Shown: positions 28,040-36,864, counted from the stretch's first letter. The stretch: 64,000 nucleotides of DNA from JBELHJ01 sp042091495 (GCA_042091495.1 JBELHJ010000008.1:1-64000), one strand, 5' to 3'. Made by a program: numbers and translations. The notes: generated by a model from the sequence alone, not told the origin.

Positions 28040-28600
28040 TTAACGTTTTCTCATTTGTCTGTTTCCAAAATGAGGGGTTGGGCCTTGACTTCTTTTCATA
28101 TTAGCTTTCATCATTTTAATTTGGTCTGCCAACATATTTCTTTTATCAAGTTTTTGAGCTTCACTTAGTAAATTCTTTGCTTCTTGAGGTCTTCTCTTGC
28201 TAAAAGCAATTCCAGCTAAGTTTAATTTAGCCATGGCCAGGTCATGATCCATAGAAAGTCCTAAATTAATCGCTTTTTTAAAATACCTTTCAGCATCATT
28301 CATATTACTTTGTGAAATCATTATACCATGAAGATAGTTGTAATAACCTTCTTGCTTTTTGATTAGCGCATTTGAAGGGTTTTTGATTTTTGACAACCAC
28401 TTTTTGGCACCTTGAAAATCTTGTTTTCTGAGTTTTAGGAAAGCCAACAAAATAAATTCATTCCTAAAATAAAAGAAAATAAAAATTAATGCTATAAAAA
28501 TGTACATGATTCCATTACCTATGTTATTCTCTGTAAATTGCCATACAGCAACGCATAAGATAAGGAATGCAATAATTAGTTTGAATATTTTGTTAAACAT
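28040..28600 (-). CDS. Membrane-anchored TPR-like protein
   Basis: The 186-residue protein begins at the ATG at 28600; a TTG four codons upstream is less likely. Two membrane helices fill the first 45 residues (FKLIIAFLILCVAVWQF and GIMYIFIALIFIFFYF). The rest is helical with at least two TPR-like units (NDAERYFKKAINLGLSMDHD, AMAKLNLAGIAFSKRRPQEA) facing the cytoplasm, and a very basic C-terminus. It probably serves as a scaffold; partners are unknown. A -7 element TAAATTTG is found at 28626-28633 on the minus strand. Confidence 0.7.
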   Translation of the reverse strand: MFNKIFKLIIAFLILCVAVWQFTENNIGNGIMYIFIALIFIFFYFRNEFILLAFLKLRKQDFQGAKKWLSKIKNPSNALIKKQEGYYNYLHGIMISQSNMNDAERYFKKAINLGLSMDHDLAMAKLNLAGIAFSKRRPQEAKNLLSEAQKLDKRNMLADQIKMMKANMKRSQGPTPHFGNRQMRKR

Positions 28601-28716
28601 GGGAGTTTTCAATTTAAATATGTTGCAAATTTAAAATGATTTAGTGACATATAAACATATTGGCGATTTAATTTTTTTTCAAATTTGAATAGCAATATAT
28701 TTTTTAAAATAATTTC

Positions 28717-28746
28717 TTGCAATAAGAAAAACTCTTCGTATATTTG
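28717..28746 (+). promoter_or_regulatory. Promoter of rpmH, full Bacteroidetes consensus
   Basis: TTG at 28717-28719, a 19-base spacer, and TATATTTG at 28739-28746. Initiation near 28753 would give a leader of about 65 bases, longer than most in this window. Confidence 0.85.
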
Positions 28747-28818
28747 CCCGCAGTTTTAAGAATTCTTTTTTCTTAAGACAAACTTTAGAATTATATAGAC
28801 GATTTAAAGATATAAGAC

Positions 28819-28980
28819 ATGAGTAAGAGAACGTTTCAACCATCAAAAAGAAAGAGAAGAAACAAACACGGTTTTAGAGAAAGAATGGCTTCCGCTAATG
28901 GAAGAAAAGTACTTGCTCGTAGAAGAGCTAAAGGAAGAAAAAAGCTTTCTGTGTCATCTGAAATCAGACATAAGAAATAA
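28819..28980 (+). CDS. rpmH: Ribosomal protein L34
   Basis: A 53-residue, strongly basic protein that starts MSKRTFQPSKRKRRNKHGF and continues with RMASANGRKVLARRRAKGRK, the signature of bL34. The C-terminus is slightly extended (KLSVSSEIRHKK), as is common in Bacteroidetes. It has its own strong promoter and terminator. The usual neighbours dnaA or rnpA are not here. Confidence 0.98.
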   Translation: MSKRTFQPSKRKRRNKHGFRERMASANGRKVLARRRAKGRKKLSVSSEIRHKK

Positions 28981-29004
28981 TGTTTATTATCATTAATTAT
29001 ATAT

Positions 29005-29038
29005 AAAAGGTGTTACTATTTCGTAACACCTTTTTTTT
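29005..29038 (+). terminator. Terminator of rpmH
   Basis: AAAAGGTGTTAC and GTAACACCTTTT pair over 12 bases around TATTTC, followed by further T residues. Confidence 0.93.
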
Positions 29039-29079
29039 GTACACTATTATATTTACTTTTAGAAGAAATTTATAAACTA

Positions 29080-31932
29080 ATGCCTAAAGACAACTCCATT
29101 AAATCTGTACTCATTATTGGATCTGGACCAATAATTATAGGACAAGCTTGTGAATTTGATTATTCTGGAACACAAGCCTTAAGATCATTAAAAGAGGACG
29201 GTGTTGAGACTATCCTAATCAACTCTAATCCAGCAACTATCATGACTGACCCTACTATGGCTGATCATGTATATTTAAAACCTCTTACAACAAAGTCAAT
29301 AATTCAAATTCTCAAAGAGCATCCTCAAATTGATGCTGTATTACCAACTATGGGAGGTCAGACTGCTTTAAATTTATGTATTGAAGCCGATGAAAAAGGA
29401 ATTTGGGAAGATTTTAATGTGAGATTAATTGGAGTTGATATTGACGCTATAAATATTACTGAGGACAGAGAAAAGTTTAGAGAGTTAATGACAAAGATTG
29501 GTATTGGTATGGCTCCACAGGCAACTGCCACATCTTATCTAAAAGGGAAAGAAATTGCTCAAAAATTTGGATTTCCATTAGTAATACGTGCATCATACAC
29601 ACTTGGAGGTGCAGGAGCGTCTTTTGTATACAAAGAAGAAGATTTTGATGAGCTTTTAACTAGGGGACTAGAAGCATCTCCAATTCATGAGGTGATGATT
29701 GATAAAGCACTTATTGGTTGGAAAGAATATGAATTGGAATTACTACGTGATAAAAATGACAACGTGGTAATTATTTGTACCATTGAGAATATGGATCCCA
29801 TGGGAATTCATACTGGTGATTCTATAACGCTTGCTCCAGCGATGACTTTATCTGATTCTACTTTCCAGAAAATGCGTGATATGGCCATACATATGATGCG
29901 AAGTATTGGAGATTTTGCAGGAGGTTGTAATGTGCAATTTGCTGTTAGTCCAGATGAAAATGAAGATATAATTGCTATTGAGATAAACCCAAGAGTATCA
30001 AGATCCTCAGCACTTGCCAGTAAGGCTACAGGTTATCCAATTGCAAAAATTGCCGCTAAATTAGCATTAGGTTATCATTTAGATGAATTGTCTAACCAAA
30101 TTACCAAAAGTACTTCAGCTCTTTTTGAGCCTACTCTTGATTATGTTGTAGTTAAAATACCTAGATGGAACTTCGATAAGTTTGAAGGCTCTGATCGAAC
30201 ATTAGGACTACAAATGAAAGCTGTAGGTGAAGTTATGTCAATTGGTAGATCATTCCAAGAGGCACTTCATAAAGCAACACAATCTCTTGAGATTAAGAGA
30301 AATGGCCTTGGAGCAGATGGTAAAGGCTATAAAGACTATAACCAAATTATTGAGAAACTCACCTATGCTAGCTGGGATCGTGTTTTTGTGATATATGATG
30401 CTATTCAAATGGGTATTCCTTTGAGTAGAATTCATGAAATAACCAAAATAGATATGTGGTTCTTGAAGCAATATGAAGAACTTTATATTCTTGAAAAAGA
30501 AATCTCTGGTTATAACATAGACACTATATCAAAAGATTTATTACTCATTGCTAAGCAAAAGGGATACGGAGATAGACAGCTTGCGCATATGCTTAAATGT
30601 CTTGAAAGTGAAGTCCACAAAAAGCGTGCTGATATGAATATAAAGCGTGTTTATAAACTAGTGGATACTTGTGCTGCTGAATTTAAAGCTCAAACACCAT
30701 ATTACTATTCTACTTTTGAAAATGAAGTTGAGTTAGAAAATGGAGTTAAAGACTCTGTTAATGAAAGTGAAGTTTCGGACAAAAAGAAGGTCATAGTTTT
30801 AGGTTCTGGCCCAAATCGTATAGGCCAAGGAATAGAATTTGATTATTGTTGTGTTCACGGTGTATTAGCAGCATCGGAATGTGGTTATGAGACAATTATG
30901 ATTAACTGTAATCCAGAAACTGTTTCAACAGATTTTGATATTGCTGATAAATTATATTTTGAGCCCGTTTTTTGGGAGCACATATACGATATTATTCAAC
31001 ATGAAAAGCCAGAAGGCGTTATTGTGCAATTGGGAGGGCAAACCGCCTTAAAATTAGCAGAAAAACTTGAACGTTATGGTGTGAAAATTATTGGAACAAG
31101 CTTCAAGGCTCTAGATTTAGCTGAGGATCGTGGTTCTTTTTCTAATTTATTGAAAGATAATAACATTCCATTCCCAGAATTTGATACTGCTGAAACTGCA
31201 GATGAAGCTCTGGCTGTTGCAGACCAACTTAATTTCCCAATATTAGTTAGACCATCATATGTTTTGGGTGGACAAGGGATGAAAATTGTTATTAATAAAC
31301 AAGAATTAGAGGAACATGTGGTAGATCTTTTAAGAAAAATACCTAACAACAAACTTTTATTAGATCACTATTTAGATGGAGCTATTGAAGCAGAGGCCGA
31401 TGCAATATGTGATGGTGAAAATGTATACATAATTGGAATTATGGAACACATTGAGCCTTGTGGTATTCATTCAGGAGACAGCAATGCTACATTACCACCA
31501 TTTAATCTCGGTGAATTTGTAATGCAACAAATTAAGGATCATACCAAGAAAATTGCATTAGCATTGAATACTGTTGGATTAATTAATATTCAATTTGCTG
31601 TTAAAGACGATACTGTGTATATTATTGAAGCTAATCCAAGAGCTTCTAGAACTGTGCCTTTTATTGCAAAAGCATATGGAGAACCTTATGTAAATTATGC
31701 TACAAAAGTGATGCTTGGTCATAATAAAGTAACCGATTTTGATTTCAAGCCAAAGTTAGATGGTTATGCAATTAAACAACCCGTGTTCTCTTTCAATAAA
31801 TTTCCTAATGTCAACAAAAAATTAGGGCCAGAAATGAAGAGTACTGGCGAAAGTATTTTATTTATAGATAGCCTAAAGGATGATGAATTCTATGATTTAT
31901 ATTCAAGAAGAAAAATGTACTTAAGTAAATAA
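29080..31932 (+). CDS. carB: Carbamoyl-phosphate synthase large subunit, short form
   Basis: CarB makes carbamoyl phosphate from ammonia, bicarbonate and two ATP for pyrimidines and arginine. Both ATP-grasp halves are present: the first begins with SVLIIGSGPIIIGQACEFDYSG and has the ATP loop SYTLGGAGAS, the second begins with VIVLGSGPNRIGQGIEFDYC-like residues and has SYVLGGQGM. The protein ends at 950 residues, soon after NKLGPEMKSTGES-like residues, so the C-terminal MGS-like allosteric domain that gives E. coli CarB its 1,073 residues is nearly absent. I recall about 950 residues being normal for this group. carA is not in the window. A terminator follows. Confidence 0.96.
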   Translation: MPKDNSIKSVLIIGSGPIIIGQACEFDYSGTQALRSLKEDGVETILINSNPATIMTDPTMADHVYLKPLTTKSIIQILKEHPQIDAVLPTMGGQTALNLCIEADEKGIWEDFNVRLIGVDIDAINITEDREKFRELMTKIGIGMAPQATATSYLKGKEIAQKFGFPLVIRASYTLGGAGASFVYKEEDFDELLTRGLEASPIHEVMIDKALIGWKEYELELLRDKNDNVVIICTIENMDPMGIHTGDSITLAPAMTLSDSTFQKMRDMAIHMMRSIGDFAGGCNVQFAVSPDENEDIIAIEINPRVSRSSALASKATGYPIAKIAAKLALGYHLDELSNQITKSTSALFEPTLDYVVVKIPRWNFDKFEGSDRTLGLQMKAVGEVMSIGRSFQEALHKATQSLEIKRNGLGADGKGYKDYNQIIEKLTYASWDRVFVIYDAIQMGIPLSRIHEITKIDMWFLKQYEELYILEKEISGYNIDTISKDLLLIAKQKGYGDRQLAHMLKCLESEVHKKRADMNIKRVYKLVDTCAAEFKAQTPYYYSTFENEVELENGVKDSVNESEVSDKKKVIVLGSGPNRIGQGIEFDYCCVHGVLAASECGYETIMINCNPETVSTDFDIADKLYFEPVFWEHIYDIIQHEKPEGVIVQLGGQTALKLAEKLERYGVKIIGTSFKALDLAEDRGSFSNLLKDNNIPFPEFDTAETADEALAVADQLNFPILVRPSYVLGGQGMKIVINKQELEEHVVDLLRKIPNNKLLLDHYLDGAIEAEADAICDGENVYIIGIMEHIEPCGIHSGDSNATLPPFNLGEFVMQQIKDHTKKIALALNTVGLINIQFAVKDDTVYIIEANPRASRTVPFIAKAYGEPYVNYATKVMLGHNKVTDFDFKPKLDGYAIKQPVFSFNKFPNVNKKLGPEMKSTGESILFIDSLKDDEFYDLYSRRKMYLSK

Positions 31933-31937
31933 TTCAT

Positions 31938-31968
31938 AAAAAAAGCACTCTATTTAGAGTGCTTTTTT
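31938..31968. terminator. Bidirectional terminator between carB and the YceI gene
   Basis: AAAAAAGCACTC and GAGTGCTTTTTT pair around TATTTA. A and T runs on both sides let it work for both convergent genes. Confidence 0.9.
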
Positions 31969-31998
31969 GCTTATAATAATATTTTAATTTCAATAGAA

Positions 31999-32547
31999 TT
32001 ATTTTTTTTGAAGTATTAACTCGAAAATTACATTTATATCTGTAGCTATTTTTTTGCTAACAATTTTTGGGATTTTAATATCAAAATCTTTAACTGGAGC
32101 CACAAATTTACCCTCTAATTTGATTTTTGTTTTATCGATAATTACATCAATAGGAATATTATCATAAGTTTTATCTACACCATGAAAATTTATGGTGCCT
32201 TTCATGACGTGCTTAGTTTTATCAGAATTAATATCAAAGTCCAGTATTTTTCCTTTGAATGTGGTTTTTGGATAGGTATCACTTTCAACATAATTTTCAT
32301 TGAAATGCTCTTCCATAAGTGCATTTTTAAATCGAAATCCTTTTACTAAAGCTAAAACAGCTATCTCACCAGTGTCAGCATTAAATACAGAGGTAACAGA
32401 ATTTTGTTTGGCTTTAATTGGTTCAAAAGTTTCAATTTGAGACTCAAATTCAATGATACCATTTCTTGTAATAAATTTATTCTGACTTAAGCTTTTACTT
32501 ATTATCAAAAGCATTAATACAGTAAAATATTTAATTTTTAAAACCAT
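31999..32547 (-). CDS. YceI-family periplasmic lipid/isoprenoid-binding protein
   Basis: The 182-residue protein has a signal peptide (MVLKIKYFTVLMLLIISKSLSQ). The mature part fits the YceI lipocalin-like barrel, with strands such as IIEFESQIETFEPIKA, YPKTTFKGKI and MKGTINFHGVDKT. Family members of known structure bind polyisoprenoid chains such as ubiquinone tails. The start overlaps the end of the upstream cytochrome gene by about 17 bases, so translation is probably coupled and the two proteins likely work together. Two adjacent ATG codons (32550 and 32547) are possible starts. Confidence 0.88.
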   Translation of the reverse strand: MVLKIKYFTVLMLLIISKSLSQNKFITRNGIIEFESQIETFEPIKAKQNSVTSVFNADTGEIAVLALVKGFRFKNALMEEHFNENYVESDTYPKTTFKGKILDFDINSDKTKHVMKGTINFHGVDKTYDNIPIDVIIDKTKIKLEGKFVAPVKDFDIKIPKIVSKKIATDINVIFELILQKK

Positions 32548-32887
32548 CATCTTTCCATTTTTGAATTAAATTAATTTTATTTTGGGGAAGTTTTGCTCCA
32601 CCAATGGGCATCAATTTGGGATCACCCGGCTTTCTTTGAATTCTATTTAAAACAAGATCAATACCTTCTTTAACTTCAGTAAAAGTTGTAAGTGGAATTC
32701 CAGCACCATTTACAGGAGGATTAGAATGACAACTAATACAGTTTACGGACATAATTGATGCAATTTCTGAATTGTAAGATACTATTAAATCCTGATCAGG
32801 AAGTGAATTATTAGCTTCATCTAGACTATCAGATTCACAATTAAAAAAAAGACTTATAATTACAGGATAAAAGATTTTTTTATTCAT
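32531..32887 (-). CDS. Small c-type cytochrome-like envelope protein
   Basis: The 118-residue protein has a short hydrophobic N-terminus that ends in a cysteine (FYPVIISLFFNCESD), so it is probably a lipoprotein, although the lipobox FFNC is not ideal. One heme-attachment motif, CISCH, is at about residues 50-54. The sequence KLMPIGGAKLPQNKI supplies a methionine placed as a sixth ligand would be. It is divergent from the OB-fold gene by 58 bases and overlaps the YceI gene. An electron-carrying role with the YceI partner is inferred. Confidence 0.8.
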   Translation of the reverse strand: MNKKIFYPVIISLFFNCESDSLDEANNSLPDQDLIVSYNSEIASIMSVNCISCHSNPPVNGAGIPLTTFTEVKEGIDLVLNRIQRKPGDPKLMPIGGAKLPQNKINLIQKWKDDGFKN

Positions 32888-32945
32888 TTAGGAATTTGAA
32901 AATGTTTATTAAATTTAATCAAATTCACTTAAGTAGTATAACTCA

Positions 32946-33329
32946 ATGAAAAAACTATTATATATAATTTTCACATTAGGTTTAATTTCAATTATAGCCA
33001 TATATTTTTATACCAATCAACCCCATAGAGATATTAAATCTGAGGTGCCAAGTTTTAATATCTCGGCTCAAAATTTAACCCAAGAATTTATGTCATCTCA
33101 GGATATTGCATCAAATAAATTTCTTAATAAGACCATTATAGTTCATGGAAAACCTTCTCAAATTTTATCAAAAAGTTTAATTCTTGAAGGTAATATATTT
33201 TGTACTTTTGACTTATCTGGATTGGATGCAAAAATTAATGAAGTAATTTATGTAAAAGGTAGGTGTATTGGATATGACGACTTGCTTGGCGAAATTCAGT
33301 TAGACCAATGTAGTATTGTTAATGAATAA
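32946..33329 (+). CDS. Membrane-anchored OB-fold protein (tRNA_anti-like)
   Basis: The 127-residue protein has an N-terminal membrane segment (LLYIIFTLGLISIIAIYFY) and a domain like the tRNA_anti-like OB fold: strands TIIVHGKPSQI, LILEGNIFCTFDL and EVIYVKGRCIGYDD. The domain would sit in the periplasm, so nucleic-acid binding is not implied. The name-giving role is unproven in this family. Its end overlaps the start of the ankyrin gene by 8 bases, which points to coupling. Confidence 0.75.
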   Translation: MKKLLYIIFTLGLISIIAIYFYTNQPHRDIKSEVPSFNISAQNLTQEFMSSQDIASNKFLNKTIIVHGKPSQILSKSLILEGNIFCTFDLSGLDAKINEVIYVKGRCIGYDDLLGEIQLDQCSIVNE

Positions 33330-33840
33330 ACTTGTTTCATATTGTTTTTTGTTTTTTGTGGTACCAATGTTTTCACAAACAAACATTTATGATATTTCCA
33401 GATCAGGAGACTTGGAAGCTTTAAAAAATATTTACAAACAATCTCCTGAGTTGATAAATACTACTAACGATAAAGGTTACTCGCCACTTGTTTTAGCAAC
33501 TTATCATGGTCATTCAGATGCTGTTGATTTTCTTTTAAATCATGGAGCAGAAGCTAATACCAACTCTTTGTATGGAACTCCACTAATGGCTGCAGTTGTA
33601 AAAGGTTATTATGAAATTTCTGAGCGTATTCTTCAATCTGATGTCGATGTTAATGGCTTTGATCAAAATGGAACAACAGCTTTACATTATGCAGTGATGT
33701 ATAAAAATTATAACTTAACAAAATTATTAGTTTCATATAAGGCTAACCCCCTGATTAAAGACAATAGGGGAGTAACCCCTATTGATTATGCAAATATGTA
33801 TAAGGATAAGGAATTACAAAATTTATTAACCAAAATCTAA
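33322..33840 (+). CDS. Secreted ankyrin-repeat protein
   Basis: The 172-residue protein starts with a signal peptide (MNKLVSYCFLFFVVPMFSQ); the ATG at 33322 is preferred to an upstream TTG. Four ankyrin repeats follow: NDKGYSPLVLATYHGHSDAVD, then YGTPLMAAVVKGYYEISE, NGTTALHYAVMYKNYNL and RGVTPIDYANMYKDKEL. Ankyrin repeats bind other proteins, so this is probably a periplasmic adaptor for one of the neighbours. It starts inside the OB-fold gene and is followed 5 bases later by the DOMON gene. Confidence 0.87.
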   Translation: MNKLVSYCFLFFVVPMFSQTNIYDISRSGDLEALKNIYKQSPELINTTNDKGYSPLVLATYHGHSDAVDFLLNHGAEANTNSLYGTPLMAAVVKGYYEISERILQSDVDVNGFDQNGTTALHYAVMYKNYNLTKLLVSYKANPLIKDNRGVTPIDYANMYKDKELQNLLTKI

Positions 33841-33845
33841 ATAAC

Positions 33846-34613
33846 ATGAAATTTAAAACCCTACTTGTAGCTCTTTTAATTACTTCTTACTCTTTTTCTC
33901 AAGTTTGGTCAACAGGCGAGGTAACCCTAGCAGGTACTTTTTCAGTGCAATTTGATGTAGATCAAACCAATAATCTTGTAACACTTAGAATGACTGGTCC
34001 TCAAGATAGATATCTAGCTGTAGCTCCTGGAGTTAGTTTAGGAAGTTCAATGGGAGATTCTGGTGATGATGTTATTGTTTACAATAGCAATGGTCTTCAA
34101 GATAGGCATATGACAGGATCTAATTCTAAACCAAGTTTAGACTCTTCATCAGACTGGACACTAGTTTCTTCAGATGACTTACCAAATGATCCAAACGAAA
34201 GAAGAGTTATAGCTACTAGGGTAATCAATTCTGGTGATTCAAACGACTTTATTTTTCCAACTAATCAAACAGCGCTTCCAATACTTTGGGCTTTAGGTTC
34301 TAGTTTATCATTTAATAAACACCAAAATAAAGGAGGTGTTGTAGCACAATTAACTTTAAGTAATGAAAAAGTAGCGTTAAACAACTTTAAACTCATACCC
34401 AATCCTACATCAGATATTTTTGTAATTGAATTTAATAAACCTCTTGAGTTAGCTAAGCTAAATGTATTTGATGTTATGGGTAAATTGGTTTATGAGGATC
34501 AAATTAATAGTAAGTCTAAAGTAATCAATACTAACTTATGGCCTTCAGGTTTTTATATAATTAAAGTAGAGACTTCAACTTATTCTCAAATTAAGCGACT
34601 TGTTAAAAACTAA
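33846..34613 (+). CDS. DOMON-like domain protein with T9SS type A sorting signal
   Basis: The 255-residue protein has a signal peptide (MKFKTLLVALLITSYSFSQ), a beta-sandwich of about 150 residues, and a type A C-terminal sorting domain that starts at LIPNPTSD and ends with IKRLVKN. The sandwich has the hallmarks of a DOMON domain: SMGDSGDDVIVY, RRVIATRVINSGDSNDFIF and ILWALGSSLSFNKHQ. In DOMON cytochromes a Met and a His at these places bind heme; here M at about 70 and H at about 158 could do so. So it may be a surface-exposed heme or sugar binder. Heme binding is inference. Confidence 0.75.
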   Translation: MKFKTLLVALLITSYSFSQVWSTGEVTLAGTFSVQFDVDQTNNLVTLRMTGPQDRYLAVAPGVSLGSSMGDSGDDVIVYNSNGLQDRHMTGSNSKPSLDSSSDWTLVSSDDLPNDPNERRVIATRVINSGDSNDFIFPTNQTALPILWALGSSLSFNKHQNKGGVVAQLTLSNEKVALNNFKLIPNPTSDIFVIEFNKPLELAKLNVFDVMGKLVYEDQINSKSKVINTNLWPSGFYIIKVETSTYSQIKRLVKN

Positions 34614-34617
34614 GAAA

Positions 34618-35469
34618 ATGAATTTTAGACTATTATCTATAGTGTTTTTCTTATCAACCACTGTGCTATTTGGACAAGATGATTTATTGAGTGAGTTAGA
34701 TACATTGAAGGTTGAAAATTATGGGGATGCAGCATTTAAAAGTCTAAAAATAGTTAATCTAGAGTCTACTAAACTAGTTGCTAAAAATGAGTTAACACTT
34801 TCTGTATCTCACAGATTTGGTAGTATTTCAAATGGATTTGATAATTTTTTTGGTTTAGATAATGCCGTTACGCGTATTAATTTTATCTATGGTATTTCTG
34901 ATGCTTTTAATGTAAGTCTATCTAGAAGTTCTTATCAAAAATTATACGAAGGTGCTGTAAAATACCGATTGATTCGTCAAAAGGAAGGTGGTGCCCCAAT
35001 AACCTTAGTAGGATATAACTCCGTAACCATTAATAGTTCATTAGAAGAGGCAAATTATGATAATCTACAATTCAATCACCGTCTGGGTTATGTTTTTCAA
35101 CTGTTGATATCAAGAAAGTTTAGTAAAAACTTCTCTTTTCAACTAATGCCAACTGTTTTTCATGATAATTTAGTTTTTTATAATTCGCAAGATAATACGC
35201 AATATGCACTAGGTTTTGGCGGTCGTTATAAAGTTTCTAAACGGGTTTCTTTAAATTTTGATTATGGCTGGCATTTAAACAGATCTTCAGAATCTCTCTA
35301 TGTAAACCCTTTGGGTATTGGTGTTGATATTGAAACAGGAGGTCATGTGTTTCAATTATTGTTTAGCAATGCACAACCAATGAATACTAATTATGCTTTA
35401 ACTCATGCTACTGGTGATTGGACAGATGGTGATGTGTATTTTGGTTTTAATTTATTAAGAAGGTTTTAA
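34618..35469 (+). CDS. DUF5777 family outer-membrane beta-barrel protein
   Basis: The 283-residue protein has a signal peptide (MNFRLLSIVFFLSTTVLFGQ) and then alternating amphipathic strands, ending in VYFGFNLLRRF with a C-terminal aromatic residue, as is usual for outer-membrane barrels. The pattern LTLSVSHRFGSISNGFDNFFGLDNA fits DUF5777. The ATG at 34618 is preferred over a start 6 codons upstream that would precede the stop of the DOMON gene. The gene lies 4 bases after that stop, so the DOMON protein and the barrel are a probable pair. Confidence 0.83.
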   Translation: MNFRLLSIVFFLSTTVLFGQDDLLSELDTLKVENYGDAAFKSLKIVNLESTKLVAKNELTLSVSHRFGSISNGFDNFFGLDNAVTRINFIYGISDAFNVSLSRSSYQKLYEGAVKYRLIRQKEGGAPITLVGYNSVTINSSLEEANYDNLQFNHRLGYVFQLLISRKFSKNFSFQLMPTVFHDNLVFYNSQDNTQYALGFGGRYKVSKRVSLNFDYGWHLNRSSESLYVNPLGIGVDIETGGHVFQLLFSNAQPMNTNYALTHATGDWTDGDVYFGFNLLRRF

Positions 35470-35483
35470 ATGTTACGCTCTAA

Positions 35484-36803
35484 CTAATCATCATTTTCTT
35501 GGGCTCTTTTAATGATTGATTCAGGAAGAGATTTTTTTGCTTTAGCCCCCATCTTTTTTAAGTTTTCAACACGTTTTACTAGGTTTCCAGAGCCTTCAAC
35601 TAATTTGTTCATAGCAGAGCTGTAATCGCTCTTTGCGGCATCTATTTTTTTACCAATTCCTGTCAAATCTTTAACGAGACTATCAAACTTGTCATAAAGT
35701 GCGCCAGCTTGCCTAGCAATTTCAATGGCATTTTGTTGATGCTTTTCATTATTCCACATAGAATCTATAGTTCTTAGAGTTGCTAATAGGGTAGAAGGAG
35801 TAACAATTACAATATTTTGCTCAAATGCCTTATTGTAAAGATTAGGTTCTAAATTAAGAGCTATGGCGAATGCCGGTTCAATGGGAATAAACATCAAAAC
35901 AAAATCTGGTGATTCAATATCATAAATGTCTTGATAGTTTTTTTCTGATAACTGATCTATGTGTGTTTTTATTGATTTGACATGTTTTTTGAGGAAAACT
36001 TCTTGTTCTTTTGTATCATTAGAATTAACGTATTGAGTGTAATCAGTAATTGAAACTTTACTGTCAACAATCATTTTTTTATTGTCAGGAAGGTGAAGCA
36101 CAACGTCAGGTAATACTCTTTTGCCATCTTCATTAGTAAAACTTTGTTGAATAAAATATTCTCGATTTTTTTCTAATCCAGATTTCTCTAGAACCCGCTC
36201 TAATACTACTTCTCCCCAATTACCTTGCGCTTTACTATCACCCTTGAGTGCTTTAGTAAGATTCTTGGTTTCTAAGGACATTTGCTGATTTAAATCCTTT
36301 AAACCATGTAATTGCTCTTTTAAAGCAGAGTGGATACTAATATTTTCTTTTTGAGTATCCTCTACCTTTTTTTCAAAAGTTTTAATTTTCTCTTCTAGTG
36401 GGTCTAGTATACTCTTTATATTTTCAGAGTTTTGCAGAGTGAATTTTTTGGTTTTGTCTTCAAGCAATTTACTAGCCATAATTTCAAAATCCTTATACAT
36501 TTTGTTTCGTTCTTCATTTAAAACTGTTTGTCTTTTTTTGAATTCTTCTTTTAAAAATTCATGTTCAGTTTGAAGCTTTGTATATTTTATTGAAATATTT
36601 TCCTTGTCGGTTCTTAATTCTTCTTGATTTTTATCTCGATTTTGAAGATCACTTTTAATAACTTCAGAATGACGCTCCAAAGTTTTTATTCTCTCTAGAA
36701 AAACAGCAACTTTTGATTTGTTTTTTAAAAGATTAAAAAGATAGCCCAAATAAAAAAAAACGATTGCAGATAGTGATATGAATAAAATAGAACCTAGATC
36801 CAT
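35484..36803 (-). CDS. rmuC: DNA recombination protein RmuC homologue
   Basis: The 439-residue protein has an N-terminal membrane helix (ILFISLSAIVFFYLGYLF), a long coiled coil up to about residue 175, and the RmuC nuclease-like domain (QGNWGEVVLERVLEKSGL, VLPDVVLHLPDNKKMIVDSKVS, DFVLMFIPIEPAFAIAL, IVIVTPSTLLATLRTI). RmuC limits DNA inversions between short inverted repeats in E. coli, with a mechanism not well known. It is convergent with the DUF5777 gene and lies downstream of a terminator for the next gene. Confidence 0.94.
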   Translation of the reverse strand: MDLGSILFISLSAIVFFYLGYLFNLLKNKSKVAVFLERIKTLERHSEVIKSDLQNRDKNQEELRTDKENISIKYTKLQTEHEFLKEEFKKRQTVLNEERNKMYKDFEIMASKLLEDKTKKFTLQNSENIKSILDPLEEKIKTFEKKVEDTQKENISIHSALKEQLHGLKDLNQQMSLETKNLTKALKGDSKAQGNWGEVVLERVLEKSGLEKNREYFIQQSFTNEDGKRVLPDVVLHLPDNKKMIVDSKVSITDYTQYVNSNDTKEQEVFLKKHVKSIKTHIDQLSEKNYQDIYDIESPDFVLMFIPIEPAFAIALNLEPNLYNKAFEQNIVIVTPSTLLATLRTIDSMWNNEKHQQNAIEIARQAGALYDKFDSLVKDLTGIGKKIDAAKSDYSSAMNKLVEGSGNLVKRVENLKKMGAKAKKSLPESIIKRAQENDD

Positions 36804-36822
36804 AAAAATATTTGATTCAATT

Positions 36823-36848
36823 TAAAAAAAAACGCCATGAGGCGTTTT
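36823..36848 (-). terminator. Terminator of the DUF6580 gene
   Basis: AAAACGCC and GGCGTTTT pair around four bases, with a T run on the minus strand. Confidence 0.88.
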
Positions 36849-36864
36849 TAAAAATATTATTGGT

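Noticed and set aside
32946..33329. tRNA-binding protein
   Set aside because: The tRNA_anti-like name of the OB fold suggests this, but the N-terminal membrane anchor places the domain outside the cytoplasm.
33316..34613. Effector-immunity or defence cassette around the ankyrin gene
   Set aside because: Ankyrin repeats suggested a polymorphic toxin locus, but there is no toxin domain, no trafficking domain other than the T9SS signal on the DOMON protein, and no immunity repeats.
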